Source: UBA1189 sp964570685
GTDB taxonomy: Bacteria > Bacteroidota > Bacteroidia > Bacteroidales > Bacteroidaceae
NCBI GenBank assembly: GCA_964570685.1
Contig: CAZMZC010000011.1
Location: forward strand, 1 to 64,000
Direction: 5' to 3'
Length of the DNA stretch: 64,000 nt
Notes under the pieces: model-generated
What the model was told of the DNA's origin: nothing
Seen by the model: the letters and a program-made list of their open reading frames with translations, nothing else
Databases searched by the model: none
Made by a program: the position numbers and the translations under genes
In this document: positions 16,835 to 26,006 of the stretch, piece by piece
Numbering within the stretch: position 1 is the stretch's first letter
How the letters are laid out: every line of letters starts with the position of its first letter

Positions 16835-17752
16835 ATGGAAAAGATTATCGGACTTATCGATGCTCCCTTCACTCCCTTCTACGCCGATGGCGAAGTCAAC
16901 TACGAACCCATCCCCGCCTATGCCGAGATGCTGCAGAAGAACGGTCTCAAGGGTGTGTTCATCAACGGTTCATCGGGCGAGGGCTATATGCTCACCGAAG
17001 AGGAGCGCATCAACCTTGCTGAGGTGTGGATGCACGCCGCTCCCAAGGATTTCAAGGTTATCGTACATGTGGGCAGTACCTGTGTCAAGAGTGCCCGCCG
17101 CCTGGCTGCTCATGCACAGCAGATAGGCGCTTTCGGTATCGGCACCATGGCACCTCCCTTCCCCAAGATTGGCCGCATCGAGGAGTTGGTGAAGTACTGC
17201 GAAGAGATAGCATCGGCGGCTCCCGACCTCCCCTTCTACTACTACCATATCCCAGCCTTCAACGGTGCCTACTTCTCTATGGTCGACTTCCTCAAGGCGG
17301 TCGACGGACGCATCCCCAACTTTGCAGGTATCAAATACACCTTCGAGAGCATCTACGAATACAACCAGTGCCGCCTCTACAAGAACGGCAAGTACGACAT
17401 GCTCCACGGACAAGACGAGACCATACTACCCTCGCTCGCTATGGGTGGAGCACAAGGCGGCATCGGTGGCACCACCAACTATAACGGATGCAACCTCGTA
17501 GGCATCATCGACGCTTGGAACGCGGGCGATATCGAGAAGGCACGCGAACTGCAGAACTTCTCACAGGAGGTCATCAACGTCATCTGCCACTACCGCGGCA
17601 ACATCGTGTGCGGCAAGCGCATCATGAAGCTCATCGGACTGGACCTCGGCCCCAACCGTACACCCTTCCAGAACATGACCGACGAAGAGGAGGCTGCCTG
17701 CCGCAAGGAGCTGGAGGCCATCAACTTCTTTGAGCGTTGCAATAAGTTCTAA
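16835..17752 (+). CDS. nanA: N-acetylneuraminate lyase
   Basis: Class I aldolase that splits sialic acid into N-acetylmannosamine and pyruvate. From the ATG at 16835 the product is 305 aa (MEKIIGLIDAPFTPFYADGE), the usual family length. The pyruvate-binding motif GSSGEGYMLTEEE is at about 47-59, the Tyr segment FYYYHIPAFNG at about 137-147 and the Schiff-base lysine is K167 in FAGIKYTFES. The frame extends much further upstream, but those codons overlap the divergent gene and promoter, so the start is set here. It is the first gene of nanA, mutarotase-symporter, AGE epimerase (12-bp gap to the next gene). B. fragilis carries a functionally equivalent nanLET operon with a different transporter class. 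Confidence 0.95.
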   Translation: MEKIIGLIDAPFTPFYADGEVNYEPIPAYAEMLQKNGLKGVFINGSSGEGYMLTEEERINLAEVWMHAAPKDFKVIVHVGSTCVKSARRLAAHAQQIGAFGIGTMAPPFPKIGRIEELVKYCEEIASAAPDLPFYYYHIPAFNGAYFSMVDFLKAVDGRIPNFAGIKYTFESIYEYNQCRLYKNGKYDMLHGQDETILPSLAMGGAQGGIGGTTNYNGCNLVGIIDAWNAGDIEKARELQNFSQEVINVICHYRGNIVCGKRIMKLIGLDLGPNRTPFQNMTDEEEAACRKELEAINFFERCNKF

Positions 17753-17764
17753 TCCTCTGCATCT

Positions 17765-20290
17765 ATGAAGAGACTCCTATTCCTATCATTTGTCCTCTGC
17801 TCTATGCTCAGCATGGCGCAGAACCGCGTTACCGTGACTCCCGTAGCCCCTATGAGCGAAGCTGTCTCCGGGCATTATGCCAGTTGGACAATGGGCCGGT
17901 TGGCCACCTACGGAGGATGCAACTTCCCCGATGTGCCTTGCGCCGACGGCGGTCAGAAGGTATACTACCCCAAGGCCTACGGAGCCAGCGTACAGGTATC
18001 CGGAGGAGCCGTTTACCTTGGTGGCATGGACGCCACCGCTTCGCTCAGCGAATGCATGTTCATCAATGCCCAGAATGGTGAGTCCACCCCTATCCCCTCG
18101 TTGCCCAAACCCTTGGACAACTTTGCCGCCACCTACCACGACGGCATGATTTGGGTAGCCGGTGGTCAGAGCAATGGCCTGCCCAACAAAGACATATATG
18201 CCCTACCCTATCCTGGCGATGCCAAGGCATGGACTGCCGTTGCCACATTGCCCGACGAATGCCGCCTGCAGCCCTGCATAGCCGTGCAGACCACCGCCGT
18301 GGGCAGCACCCTGTTTGTCTTTGGCGGATACCAGCCCAAGGCCGAGGGGCAAGCAGCCCTCGTGCACACCGATGGCGTATACATGCCCATCGCCGCCCTC
18401 AAGAAAGGCAATGCCACACAATGGAAGCGCACAGCACCAGCGGTTGTCAACATTAACGAAAACGAAAACGTTAACGAAAACAACCATCCTAAGGCAATTC
18501 AGAATTCATATCACGCTATCGTAGGCAGCACCTGCACTCCCATAGGATACAGCCACGTACTCTTCTTTGGCGGAGTCGACCACGACATCTTCCTCAGCGC
18601 CATCAGCGGCCAGCAAGACAGTCTGTATCTGCGTCACCAGCCCGAGTGGTACCGTTTCCGCAAGGATGTGCTCACCTACCACACCATCACCGACTCGTGG
18701 GGTCTCCTGCCTGGCGATGAGTTGCTGGCTCGTGCCGGTGCCTGCCTCACTCCCGAGGTGGGAGGCAAAGGGTGGAGCTATAGCGGAGGCGAACTGATGC
18801 CGGGTGTGCGCACCACAGATGTATCACACATCGAGGTCACCAACGACAAGAGTTTCGGCTGGCTCAACTGGGCCGTGCTCATCTTCTACCTCGTAGCCAT
18901 GCTGCTCATGGGATTCTACTTCATGCGCAAGGAGAAGGGTGCCGACGACTTCTTCAAGGGCGGCGGACGCATCCCTTGGTGGGCAGCAGGTATCAGTATC
19001 TATGCCACCATGCTCTCGGCCATCACCTATATGACCATCCCTGCCAAGGCCTACACCACCAACTGGACCTACTACCCCATGCTGTGGATGATACTGCTCA
19101 TCAGCTTCCCCGTCATCAAGTACTATCTCCCCTACTTCCGCAAACTCAACGTCACCAGTGCCTATGAGATACTGGAGCAGCGCTTCAACCTCTTCACCCG
19201 CCTACTGGCCTCCACGCTCTTCTGCATATTCATGATTGTGCGTATGGCCATCGTGCTCTACCTGCCCTCGCTGGCCCTCACTGCCGTGACAGGCATCGAC
19301 ATCTACCTATGTATCGTGCTCATGGGCCTAGTCACCATCATCTATTGCACCATGGGCGGTGTAGAAGCCGTAATTTGGGGCGATGTAGTGCAGGGTCTCA
19401 TCCTAGTCTTCGGAGCCCTCTTCGCCGTGGTATACCTCGCAGTCAACACCGAGGGCGGAGTGATGGGCTGCATCGAGATAGCGTTAGAGAACGACAAGCT
19501 GCGTCTGTTCGACTGGAGCAACTCCTGGTCGCAAGCCTGCTGGTGGGTCATCATCATCGGTGGCTTGGCCAATAACCTCATCTCCTACACCTCCGACCAG
19601 ACCGTTATCCAGCGCTACCTCACCACACCCGACGAGAAGTCTGCCGGCCGTGGCATTCTCGTCAACGGTTTGATGAGCGTGTTCGTATCCGTAGCCTTCT
19701 ATATGATTGGTACCGGGCTTTACACCTTCTACAAGACCCACCCCACAGAGTTGGATGTCACCATGGGGCAGTCCGACGCCATATTCCCCTTCTTCATGAT
19801 GAGCCAGATGCCTGCCGGCGTGGCTGGCGCCTTGATTGCCGCTATCTTTGCCGCTACCATGAGCACCATATCCAGCAATATCAACAGTGTAGCTACGGCC
19901 TTCTCCATCGACTTCTGGAAACGATTCCGCCGCACTACCGACTCACAGCTCGTTGTCGTAGCTCGCTGGGCCTCCGTGGTGAGTGGTATGGTAGGCCTGC
20001 TCCTCGCCCTGTTCATGGCCACGTGGAATATCCAGTCGTTCCTCGACTTCTTCAACGAAGCCTTGGGCCTGCTCACCAGCGGCTTGGGTGGCCTGTTCTT
20101 CATCGCCGTATTCATGAAACGCGTCAAGGGCTATGCCGCCCTCATCGGTTTCGTGGTGGGCGAAGCCGTAGTATTCTGGATGAGCGAGTGCACCGATGCC
20201 AACTTCTTCCTCTTCGGAGCCACAGGCATGGTAGTGAGCATCGTAGTGGCATGGCTACTCTCGCTCGGCTCCTACTTTAAGAAAAGATAG
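17765..20290 (+). CDS. fusion of kelch sialate mutarotase domain and sodium:solute symporter
   Basis: An 841-aa protein joining two functions. A signal peptide (MKRLLFLSFVLCSMLSMA) is followed by a kelch beta-propeller (about 20-350; VYLGGMDATASLSECMF, MIWVAGGQSNGLPNKDIYAL, LFVFGGYQPK, VLFFGGVDHDIFLS), like the circularly permuted relatives of NanM/YjhT sialate mutarotase. A sodium:solute symporter with about 13 helices follows from residue 365 (WLNWAVLIFYLVAMLLMGFY, DDFFKGGGRIPWWAAGISIYATMLSA). The propeller would face the periplasm and convert incoming alpha-sialate to the beta form next to the pore. Position between nanA and the AGE epimerase supports sialate as substrate. A low-complexity stretch NINENENVNENNHPKAIQNS (about 229-248) interrupts the propeller and looks repeat-derived. 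The substrate is inferred. Confidence 0.88.
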   Translation: MKRLLFLSFVLCSMLSMAQNRVTVTPVAPMSEAVSGHYASWTMGRLATYGGCNFPDVPCADGGQKVYYPKAYGASVQVSGGAVYLGGMDATASLSECMFINAQNGESTPIPSLPKPLDNFAATYHDGMIWVAGGQSNGLPNKDIYALPYPGDAKAWTAVATLPDECRLQPCIAVQTTAVGSTLFVFGGYQPKAEGQAALVHTDGVYMPIAALKKGNATQWKRTAPAVVNINENENVNENNHPKAIQNSYHAIVGSTCTPIGYSHVLFFGGVDHDIFLSAISGQQDSLYLRHQPEWYRFRKDVLTYHTITDSWGLLPGDELLARAGACLTPEVGGKGWSYSGGELMPGVRTTDVSHIEVTNDKSFGWLNWAVLIFYLVAMLLMGFYFMRKEKGADDFFKGGGRIPWWAAGISIYATMLSAITYMTIPAKAYTTNWTYYPMLWMILLISFPVIKYYLPYFRKLNVTSAYEILEQRFNLFTRLLASTLFCIFMIVRMAIVLYLPSLALTAVTGIDIYLCIVLMGLVTIIYCTMGGVEAVIWGDVVQGLILVFGALFAVVYLAVNTEGGVMGCIEIALENDKLRLFDWSNSWSQACWWVIIIGGLANNLISYTSDQTVIQRYLTTPDEKSAGRGILVNGLMSVFVSVAFYMIGTGLYTFYKTHPTELDVTMGQSDAIFPFFMMSQMPAGVAGALIAAIFAATMSTISSNINSVATAFSIDFWKRFRRTTDSQLVVVARWASVVSGMVGLLLALFMATWNIQSFLDFFNEALGLLTSGLGGLFFIAVFMKRVKGYAALIGFVVGEAVVFWMSECTDANFFLFGATGMVVSIVVAWLLSLGSYFKKR

Positions 20291-20373
20291 CTATAATCCT
20301 TAGAAAACACCTAGAAATCCCTAGGATATCCTAGAGTATCCTAGAAAATCCTAGCCCCAATAAAAAAAACACT
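20291..20373. repeat. short tandem ATCCTAG repeat in the nan operon
   Basis: The 83-bp gap between the symporter and epimerase genes contains several words of the form CCTAGaaATCC, CCTAGGATATCCTAG, AGTATCCTAGAAAATCCTAG. It is low-complexity and partly palindromic, so it may form a weak intra-operon hairpin. No terminator U-run is seen. Confidence 0.65.
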
Positions 20374-21549
20374 ATGATCGACTTCAAACAACTATCCCAG
20401 CAATACAAGAGTGAGCTCCTCGATAGAGTGATGCCCTTCTGGATGGAAAAGAGTATAGACACCAAGTTTGGCGGCTACTTCACCTGCCTTGAGCGCGACG
20501 GCGAGGTATTCGACACCGACAAGTTCATCTGGCTCCAAGGCCGCGAGGTATGGATGCTTGCCACCTTATACAATAAGGTAGAGCAGCGGCAAGAGTGGCT
20601 CGACGCCGCTATACAGGGAGCAGAGTTTCTCAAGCGATATGGCCACGACGGCAACCTTAACTGGTACTTCGCCCTCGACCGTGAGGGACACCCACTCGTA
20701 GAGCCCTACAACATCTTCTCCTACACGTTTGCCGTCATCGCCTTCGGCCAGCTCTCCATCGCCACAGGCAACACAGAGTATGCCGACATAGCCAAGAAGA
20801 CCTTTGACATCGTGCTCTCCAAGGCAGACAACCCCAAGGGACGCTGGTCAAAGGCATCGCCCGGAGCACGCTCACTCAAGAGCTTTTCCCTGCCCATGAT
20901 CCTGTGCAACGTGGCACTCGAGATTGAACCACTCTTGGAGAAAGACTTCCTCGACAAGACCATCGAGACCTGCGTGCACGAGGTGATGGACGTATTCTAC
21001 CGCCCCGAGCTGGGCCTCATCGTAGAGCACCTGGGCACCGACAACCAGCTGGTAGACTGCATGAACGGGCGCCTGCTCAACCCCGGACACGCCATCGAGG
21101 CCATGTGGTTCATCATGGACCTCGGCAAGCGCCTTGGCGACCAGGCACTGATAGAGAAAGCCGTGAAGATAGCCCTGGCCGAGGTGGAATATGGCTGGGA
21201 CAAGCAGTATGGCGGCATCTTCTACTTCATGGATCGCCTGGGCCGTCCGCTCCAGCAGCTCGAGTGGGACCAGAAGCTGTGGTGGGTACACATCGAGACC
21301 CTCATCACCATGATCAAGGGCTACGAGCTCACGGGCAATGCCGAGTGTCTGGAATGGTTTGAGCGCGTACACGACTACGTGTGGAGCCACTTCATGGACC
21401 CCGAGTATCCCGAATGGTACGGCTACCTCAACCGTCGTGGCGAAGTGCTGCTCACTCTCAAGGGCGGCAAGTGGAAGGGTTGCTTCCACGTACCCCGTGG
21501 CCTCATGCAGGTGTACCAGTCACTGGAGCGCATTGCCACTAAGGGCTAA
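20374..21549 (+). CDS. AGE-family epimerase (N-acylglucosamine 2-epimerase)
   Basis: Member of the (alpha/alpha)6-barrel N-acylglucosamine 2-epimerase family; in this setting it most likely converts N-acetylmannosamine from NanA into N-acetylglucosamine. The 391-aa length is typical. Readable family segments are FGGYFTCLERDGEVFDTDKFIWLQGREVWM (N-terminal third), NPGHAIEAMWF (about 240-250, a catalytic His) and a C-terminal HVPRGLMQVYQSLERI (second conserved His near 376). It is the third gene of the nan cluster. GlcNAc would then need phosphorylation and NagA to reach NagB; those two steps are not encoded here. The enzyme class is firm; specificity is inferred from context. Confidence 0.92.
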   Translation: MIDFKQLSQQYKSELLDRVMPFWMEKSIDTKFGGYFTCLERDGEVFDTDKFIWLQGREVWMLATLYNKVEQRQEWLDAAIQGAEFLKRYGHDGNLNWYFALDREGHPLVEPYNIFSYTFAVIAFGQLSIATGNTEYADIAKKTFDIVLSKADNPKGRWSKASPGARSLKSFSLPMILCNVALEIEPLLEKDFLDKTIETCVHEVMDVFYRPELGLIVEHLGTDNQLVDCMNGRLLNPGHAIEAMWFIMDLGKRLGDQALIEKAVKIALAEVEYGWDKQYGGIFYFMDRLGRPLQQLEWDQKLWWVHIETLITMIKGYELTGNAECLEWFERVHDYVWSHFMDPEYPEWYGYLNRRGEVLLTLKGGKWKGCFHVPRGLMQVYQSLERIATKG

Positions 21550-21687
21550 GATCTATTGGTTAAGGATGACTGATAAGAGCCTCCTGCACACATATCACGA
21601 CAACACCCGAGCAATAGTTTTTACCATCAAAACAACAGTTTTCGAGAAGTAGAGCTACATAATCTTCGAAAATTCAGTTTTTTTCAG

Positions 21688-21695
21688 TAATTTTG
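21688..21695 (+). promoter_or_regulatory. -7 promoter element of the DUF1295 operon
   Basis: TAATTTTG followed by C matches TAnnTTTG and lies 35 bp before the start at 21731. No good -33 element is seen (CAGTTTTTTT). Confidence 0.5.
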
Positions 21696-21730
21696 CACCG
21701 ATTATTGTTATAGTAGAAAAAAGTGCGATT

Positions 21731-22534
21731 ATGAGTTACCTTTGGATTCTGTTGGCAATATCGTTTGCTGTTTCTGCAGTGGGATGGATTTACTTCATCT
21801 ATTTCTTCAGCGTAGGCTACGGCCTTGCCATATCGGCACTAAGCGTGGCTGCAGCCGTTATCTTCCGAGATAGCCTCACACTGCCTGCCGCTATCCTGTG
21901 CGGTGTGCTGTTCGTATATGGCTTGCGCCTGTCGATGTTCCTGCTACTGCGAGAGAAGCGGTCGGCATCGTACAAGAAGATACTCTATCAGCCCGACAAT
22001 ACACAGAAGAAGCCCCTGTTCGTGATGATGATGATATGGATTGCCTGCGCACTGCTCTACGTAGGGCAAATAAGTCCCGTGACATTCTACCTGCTCAACC
22101 TCGGCAAGGGACTCTCCGTGAGTACCCCATGGATGTGGGCAGGAGCTATCGTGGCAGCCATTGGCGTAGTGATAGAGATGATAGCCGACGCTCAGAAGAG
22201 CGCTGCCAAGAAGGTGAATGCCCGAAGATATGTAGACACGGGACTGTACCGCATCGTGCGTTGCCCCAATTACTTCGGCGAGGTGCTGATGTGGACGGGC
22301 AGCTTCATCATCTGCTTCGGCTCGTGCTGCACGGTGGGCCAATGGGTGATAGCCACGCTCGGATATGTAGGCATCGTATACGTGATGTTCAGTGGTGCAC
22401 GCCGCCTCGAACTGCGACAGGCCGAGACCTATGGCGGTGACCCCGAGTTTCAGGCCTACATCAAGAAGACCCCCATCATCATCCCCTTCGTACCCATATA
22501 CAGCGTTGCCAAGTATTCGTGGCTGAAGGGATAG
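21731..22534 (+). CDS. DUF1295 membrane protein (steroid 5-alpha-reductase-like fold)
   Basis: A 267-aa polytopic protein with about seven hydrophobic segments (for example 3-30, 32-50, 55-74, 98-118, 132-155, 190-215). The C-terminal part VDTGLYRIVRCPNYFGEVLMWTGSFI resembles the NADPH-binding/catalytic block of the steroid-5-alpha-reductase/ICMT superfamily (LYxxxRHPNY). DUF1295 proteins are linked to reduction or methylation of lipid-like substrates, but none is established here. It precedes an acyltransferase (42-bp gap) and an acyl-CoA ligase gene, which suggests a lipid-modifying operon. Family call confident, reaction unknown. Confidence 0.85.
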   Translation: MSYLWILLAISFAVSAVGWIYFIYFFSVGYGLAISALSVAAAVIFRDSLTLPAAILCGVLFVYGLRLSMFLLLREKRSASYKKILYQPDNTQKKPLFVMMMIWIACALLYVGQISPVTFYLLNLGKGLSVSTPWMWAGAIVAAIGVVIEMIADAQKSAAKKVNARRYVDTGLYRIVRCPNYFGEVLMWTGSFIICFGSCCTVGQWVIATLGYVGIVYVMFSGARRLELRQAETYGGDPEFQAYIKKTPIIIPFVPIYSVAKYSWLKG

Positions 22535-22576
22535 GAAAGGACTTTATTAACCTACACAAAATAACATTACAAATCT

Positions 22577-23131
22577 ATGTGGAGAAAATTTTGCGGCTGG
22601 CTGCTCAAGCGCATGGGATGGACGGTAGACAATGACACTATCGTACCCGAAGACAAGTGTATCATCCTCGGTGTGCCACACACCTCGGGGTGGGATTTCG
22701 TCATCTCATACCTCTTCTATAAGTCAATCGGCGGCGATGCCAAGGTGATGATCAAGAAGGAATTCTTCTTCTGGCCGCTGGGCGGACTGCTGCGCAAGCT
22801 GGGCGGATTGCCTGTTGACCGCAAGAATGCCGTGTCGATGGTGCTCAGCACTATCCATCAGATGAAGGAGGCCAAGACATGCCATCTGGCCATAGCACCC
22901 GAGGGCACCCGCAAGCCCATCAAGCGCTGGAAGACCGGTTTCCACACCATCGCCCGCGAGGTAGGCTGCCCGGTATATATGGGCTACTTCGACTGGGGCA
23001 CCAAGCATGTGGGATGGGGCAAGAAGGTGGAGCTCACCGACGATGCCCGGGCCGACATGAAGCGCATACAGGAGCTGTACGAGGAGATGCACCTCACCGG
23101 CAAGCACAAGAATAATTATATCACCCATTAA
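22577..23131 (+). CDS. PlsC-like 1-acyl-glycerol-3-phosphate acyltransferase
   Basis: Small (184 aa) membrane-associated acyltransferase of the LPLAT superfamily. The catalytic HX4D motif is H35-TSGW-D40 in GVPHTSGWDF, and the acceptor/phosphate motif is APEGTRKP at about 111-118; GGLPVDRKN lies between. The protein is shorter than PlsC (about 240 aa) and lacks an obvious N-terminal membrane anchor, matching a shorter branch common in Bacteroidetes. It is nearly back-to-back with the ligase gene (4 bp), so the two products probably act in sequence: acyl activation and acyl transfer. The acceptor lipid is unknown. Confidence 0.88.
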   Translation: MWRKFCGWLLKRMGWTVDNDTIVPEDKCIILGVPHTSGWDFVISYLFYKSIGGDAKVMIKKEFFFWPLGGLLRKLGGLPVDRKNAVSMVLSTIHQMKEAKTCHLAIAPEGTRKPIKRWKTGFHTIAREVGCPVYMGYFDWGTKHVGWGKKVELTDDARADMKRIQELYEEMHLTGKHKNNYITH

Positions 23132-23135
23132 TATT

Positions 23136-24842
23136 ATGATCCAACTCTACAAGCGCATGCAGCGTATGCGAGAAAATTACGTTGACACCATTGCCAAACT
23201 GTACGAATACGCTACTACGGCATACGCCAAGAACCAATACACCCAGTGGTACGACACCAAGGAGGGCGGGTACACCTACCAATCATTCAAGAGCAAGTGC
23301 GACAGCCTTTCCAAGAAGCTCACCCAATACGGCATCGGTGCCGGCGACAAGGTAGCCATCCTCTCGCAGAGCATGCCCAACTGGTCGGTAGCCTTCTTCA
23401 GCGTAGTGCCCTTCGGCCGCATCGCCATCCCCATCCTCCCGGACAGCTCGGAGAATGAGGTGACCAACATCATCAACCACTCGGAGAGCAAGGTGATATT
23501 CGTATCGCAGCGCCTCGCAGGCAAGCTCAGCCAGGAGGTGAAGGACAAGATGACTCTCATCTTCGACCTCGACACCTTCGAGATACTCAAGTCTGACGAC
23601 GAAAAGTTCACCTGCGACGGACGCACCACTAACCCCACTCCCGACGACATTGCCACCATTATATATACATCCGGAACAACAGGTAGCGCCAAGGGCGTAG
23701 TGCTGAGCCACCGCAACCTGGCATCGAACGTCATCACCTGCTACCACTCGTGCAAGCGCACCGAGAAGGACCGCTGGCTCTCCGTATTGCCTATGGCCCA
23801 CACCTTGGAGATGACGCTGAGCATGCTCTACCCCATGTATTGCGGTGCCACCGTATACTACCTGCCCAAGCCCCCCGTGGCATCGCTCCTGATGAAGGCG
23901 CTCAAGATTGTGAAGCCCACCACCATGCTTACCGTACCGATGATTATCGAGAAGGTATACAAGGGCAGCGTGCTCCCCACCATCAAGAAGAGCCGTACGC
24001 TCACCTGGATGAACGAGCACATGAACGGACTGATGTGCAAGATTATCGGTATGAAGATCAAGAAGACCTTCGGCGGACACATGTCGTTCTACGGCATCGG
24101 CGGCGCCAAGCTCGACCCCGAGGTAGAGCGCTTCCTCCTCAAGGCCGGCTTCCCCTATGCCATCGGCTACGGACTCACCGAGACCTCGCCCCTGCTGGGC
24201 TACTCGATGAACCGCTGGCGTGCAGTAGGCTCGTTCGGCTACCCCGTATACAACGTGAAGCTGAAGCTCCACAACGTAGACCCGCAGACAGGCGAAGGCG
24301 AAGTGGTAGCCAAGGGTCCCAACGTGATGCTCGGCTATTATAAGGATTCCGTGCGCACGAAGAGCGTGTTCACCGAAGACGGATGGTTCCGCACCAGCGA
24401 CATCGCCGTACAGGACGAGAAGGGCCGCTTCTACATCAAGGGCCGCAACAGCAACATGATACTCGGCCCCTCGGGCGAAAACATCTACCCCGAAGAGATT
24501 GAGAACGTCATCAACAACGTGGAGGGCGTGAGCGAATCCATCGTCGTAGAGCGTGACGGACGCCTCGTGGCGCTCGTGCAGCCCGCGGAGAACTATATCG
24601 ACTGGGACAGCGAGTTTGAGGACAAGTTCTACGAGAAGCTCGACTCCTGGAAGGCCAAGCTCCTGGGCGACGTGAACAAGAGCGTCAACAAGTCATCACA
24701 GGTAAGCTCCGTAGAGGTGATGAAGGAGCCCTTCGAGAAGACCGCCACGCTGAAGATTCGCCGCTTCAAGTACAAAGACTCCGCACCTACCGTGGAGCAA
24801 TACAGCAAGGACGAGAAGAAAGAGCAGGAGAAGAAGGAATAA
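23136..24842 (+). CDS. long-chain acyl-CoA synthetase (AMP-binding)
   Basis: ATP-dependent acyl activating enzyme of the ANL superfamily, 568 aa. The adenylation motif IIYTSGTTGSAKGVVLSHRN is at about 171-190, followed by YGLTETSPLLG (about 344), the hinge region GWFRTSDIAVQDEKGRFYIKGR (about 412) and a C-terminal domain with KIRRFKYK. There is no signal peptide; two or three amphipathic segments could attach it to the inner membrane. It is the last gene of the DUF1295-acyltransferase-ligase operon and is followed by a CCCTCCCT-GT-AGGGAGGG hairpin (24868-24885). The substrate is presumed to be a fatty acid; chain length cannot be read from sequence. Confidence 0.92.
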   Translation: MIQLYKRMQRMRENYVDTIAKLYEYATTAYAKNQYTQWYDTKEGGYTYQSFKSKCDSLSKKLTQYGIGAGDKVAILSQSMPNWSVAFFSVVPFGRIAIPILPDSSENEVTNIINHSESKVIFVSQRLAGKLSQEVKDKMTLIFDLDTFEILKSDDEKFTCDGRTTNPTPDDIATIIYTSGTTGSAKGVVLSHRNLASNVITCYHSCKRTEKDRWLSVLPMAHTLEMTLSMLYPMYCGATVYYLPKPPVASLLMKALKIVKPTTMLTVPMIIEKVYKGSVLPTIKKSRTLTWMNEHMNGLMCKIIGMKIKKTFGGHMSFYGIGGAKLDPEVERFLLKAGFPYAIGYGLTETSPLLGYSMNRWRAVGSFGYPVYNVKLKLHNVDPQTGEGEVVAKGPNVMLGYYKDSVRTKSVFTEDGWFRTSDIAVQDEKGRFYIKGRNSNMILGPSGENIYPEEIENVINNVEGVSESIVVERDGRLVALVQPAENYIDWDSEFEDKFYEKLDSWKAKLLGDVNKSVNKSSQVSSVEVMKEPFEKTATLKIRRFKYKDSAPTVEQYSKDEKKEQEKKE

Positions 24843-24867
24843 AGAGACAAGGGAGACCCACCCTAAC

Positions 24868-24885
24868 CCTCCCTGTAGGGAGGGG
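24868..24885 (+). repeat. CCCTCCCT/AGGGAGGG hairpin repeat
   Basis: Perfect 8-bp stem with a 2-nt spacer inside CCACCCTAACCCTCCCTGTAG. Similar CTAACCCTCCC or CTAACTCCCCC words occur at 61066-61076 and 44099-44117, so this is a dispersed G/C-run repeat that may double as a terminator although no U-run follows. Adjacent is a run of GAACTCCT direct repeats (24917-24944). Confidence 0.6.
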
Positions 24886-24975
24886 ACTCCGACAGCGCAG
24901 ACAGCAAACTATTGTCTGAACTCCTGAACTCCTGAACTCCTAAAAAGAAACAACTCCTAATTCCTACCAACCACT

Positions 24976-25593
24976 ATGAAAAGACTTTTCAGACTGAGCA
25001 GAATGCTCACCCTACTCGCCCTGCTCTTGGCAGGCAGCCAAGCCATGGCAACCGACAGCAACGACAAGCGCCTCATCCGAGGCTACGACGGCGGCATGAT
25101 GCTCCACGCAGGCTACCTCTGTGGCAACATCGCCCCCCTCGCCCACCAAGCCACGGGCGTAACCAAAGGTATAGGCGGCGTCATCCGTCTGCGCTTGGGC
25201 GACCACTGGCGCGTAGGCACCGAGGGCTACACCTCCTCGATGGGCCAGCTCGGCAACGGCAGCTACGTGAAGACCTTCTGGGCAGGCCTCCTGGCCGACT
25301 ACACCTGGACCTGGCGTCGCTTTGCCCCCTACCTCGGCATCACCGTCGGTGGCGGCACCACCACCGACTTCATCATGACCGAGGGCAGCAAGCAAGACTG
25401 GGCACCCGAGCCAGAGGCCTACTTCCACAAGGAGCCCTTCGTAGCCATCGACCCCTTCATCGGGTGCGACTACATCGTAAGCTCCAAGCTGCACCTCACC
25501 CTCAAGATCGACTACCTGAACGGCATCGGCGGCAAGGAACTCTACCTTCCCACAGGGCCGAGAGCCTATGTCGGGTTCATCTTCTGCCACTAA
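24976..25593 (+). CDS. small outer-membrane beta-barrel-like protein (unknown family)
   Basis: A 205-aa exported protein: signal peptide MKRLFRLSRMLTLLALLLAGSQAMA, then amphipathic strands with regular Gly/aromatic residues (MMLHAGYLCGN, GIGGVIRLRLGDHWRVGTEGYTSS, TFWAGLLADYTWTW, YLGITVGGGTTTDF, LTLKIDYLNGIGG) and a terminal YVGFIFCH. The pattern is that of a small 8-stranded outer-membrane barrel. No named family recognised. It follows the acyl-CoA ligase by 133 bp containing repeats, so cotranscription is uncertain. Confidence 0.75.
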   Translation: MKRLFRLSRMLTLLALLLAGSQAMATDSNDKRLIRGYDGGMMLHAGYLCGNIAPLAHQATGVTKGIGGVIRLRLGDHWRVGTEGYTSSMGQLGNGSYVKTFWAGLLADYTWTWRRFAPYLGITVGGGTTTDFIMTEGSKQDWAPEPEAYFHKEPFVAIDPFIGCDYIVSSKLHLTLKIDYLNGIGGKELYLPTGPRAYVGFIFCH

Positions 25594-25968
25594 AGAGGGA
25601 AGCATAAAGAGAGAAAACTGATTTATTTCTCAAAAGCTCACTGACAGGCTTGATGCTATACCCCTTGGCAAAACAGCCTATACCCCTTGGCAGAAGAAAT
25701 TCATCCGTAGAACTTCTGCCAAGGGTATACACATTGACAATGTGCTTGTTAGGCATAACGAAAAACAAAGCTATTAGCCCATCGCCCCACCCTATAGCAA
25801 TTTTTCATCTGACCCTTGGCAGAGCAACCTGTTGACAATTGACAATGCACCATTGGAAGGTAACGTCAACAACTCTGTGCTATACACCAAGAAATTTGAT
25901 AATGCCGAAGGCTCGTTTTTTCATAAACGAACCACACGTCAGACGAATTAGGCAGTGCCATTTTATTT

Positions 25969-26006
25969 GCCGAAGCGCATCAGCAGCGCTGCTGATGCGC
26001 TTCGGC
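25969..26006. repeat. perfect 38-bp palindrome
   Basis: GCCGAAGCGCATCAGCAGC (25969-25987) is followed immediately by its exact reverse complement (25988-26006). Degenerate partial copies (CGATGCCCATCGGCAGCGCG, CGATGCGCATCGGCA) follow up to 26052. On either strand it would form a loop-free cruciform. Confidence 0.9.

Noticed and set aside
23283..24272. 329-codon - strand frame
   Set aside because: Antisense of the acyl-CoA ligase gene, no recognisable protein pattern.
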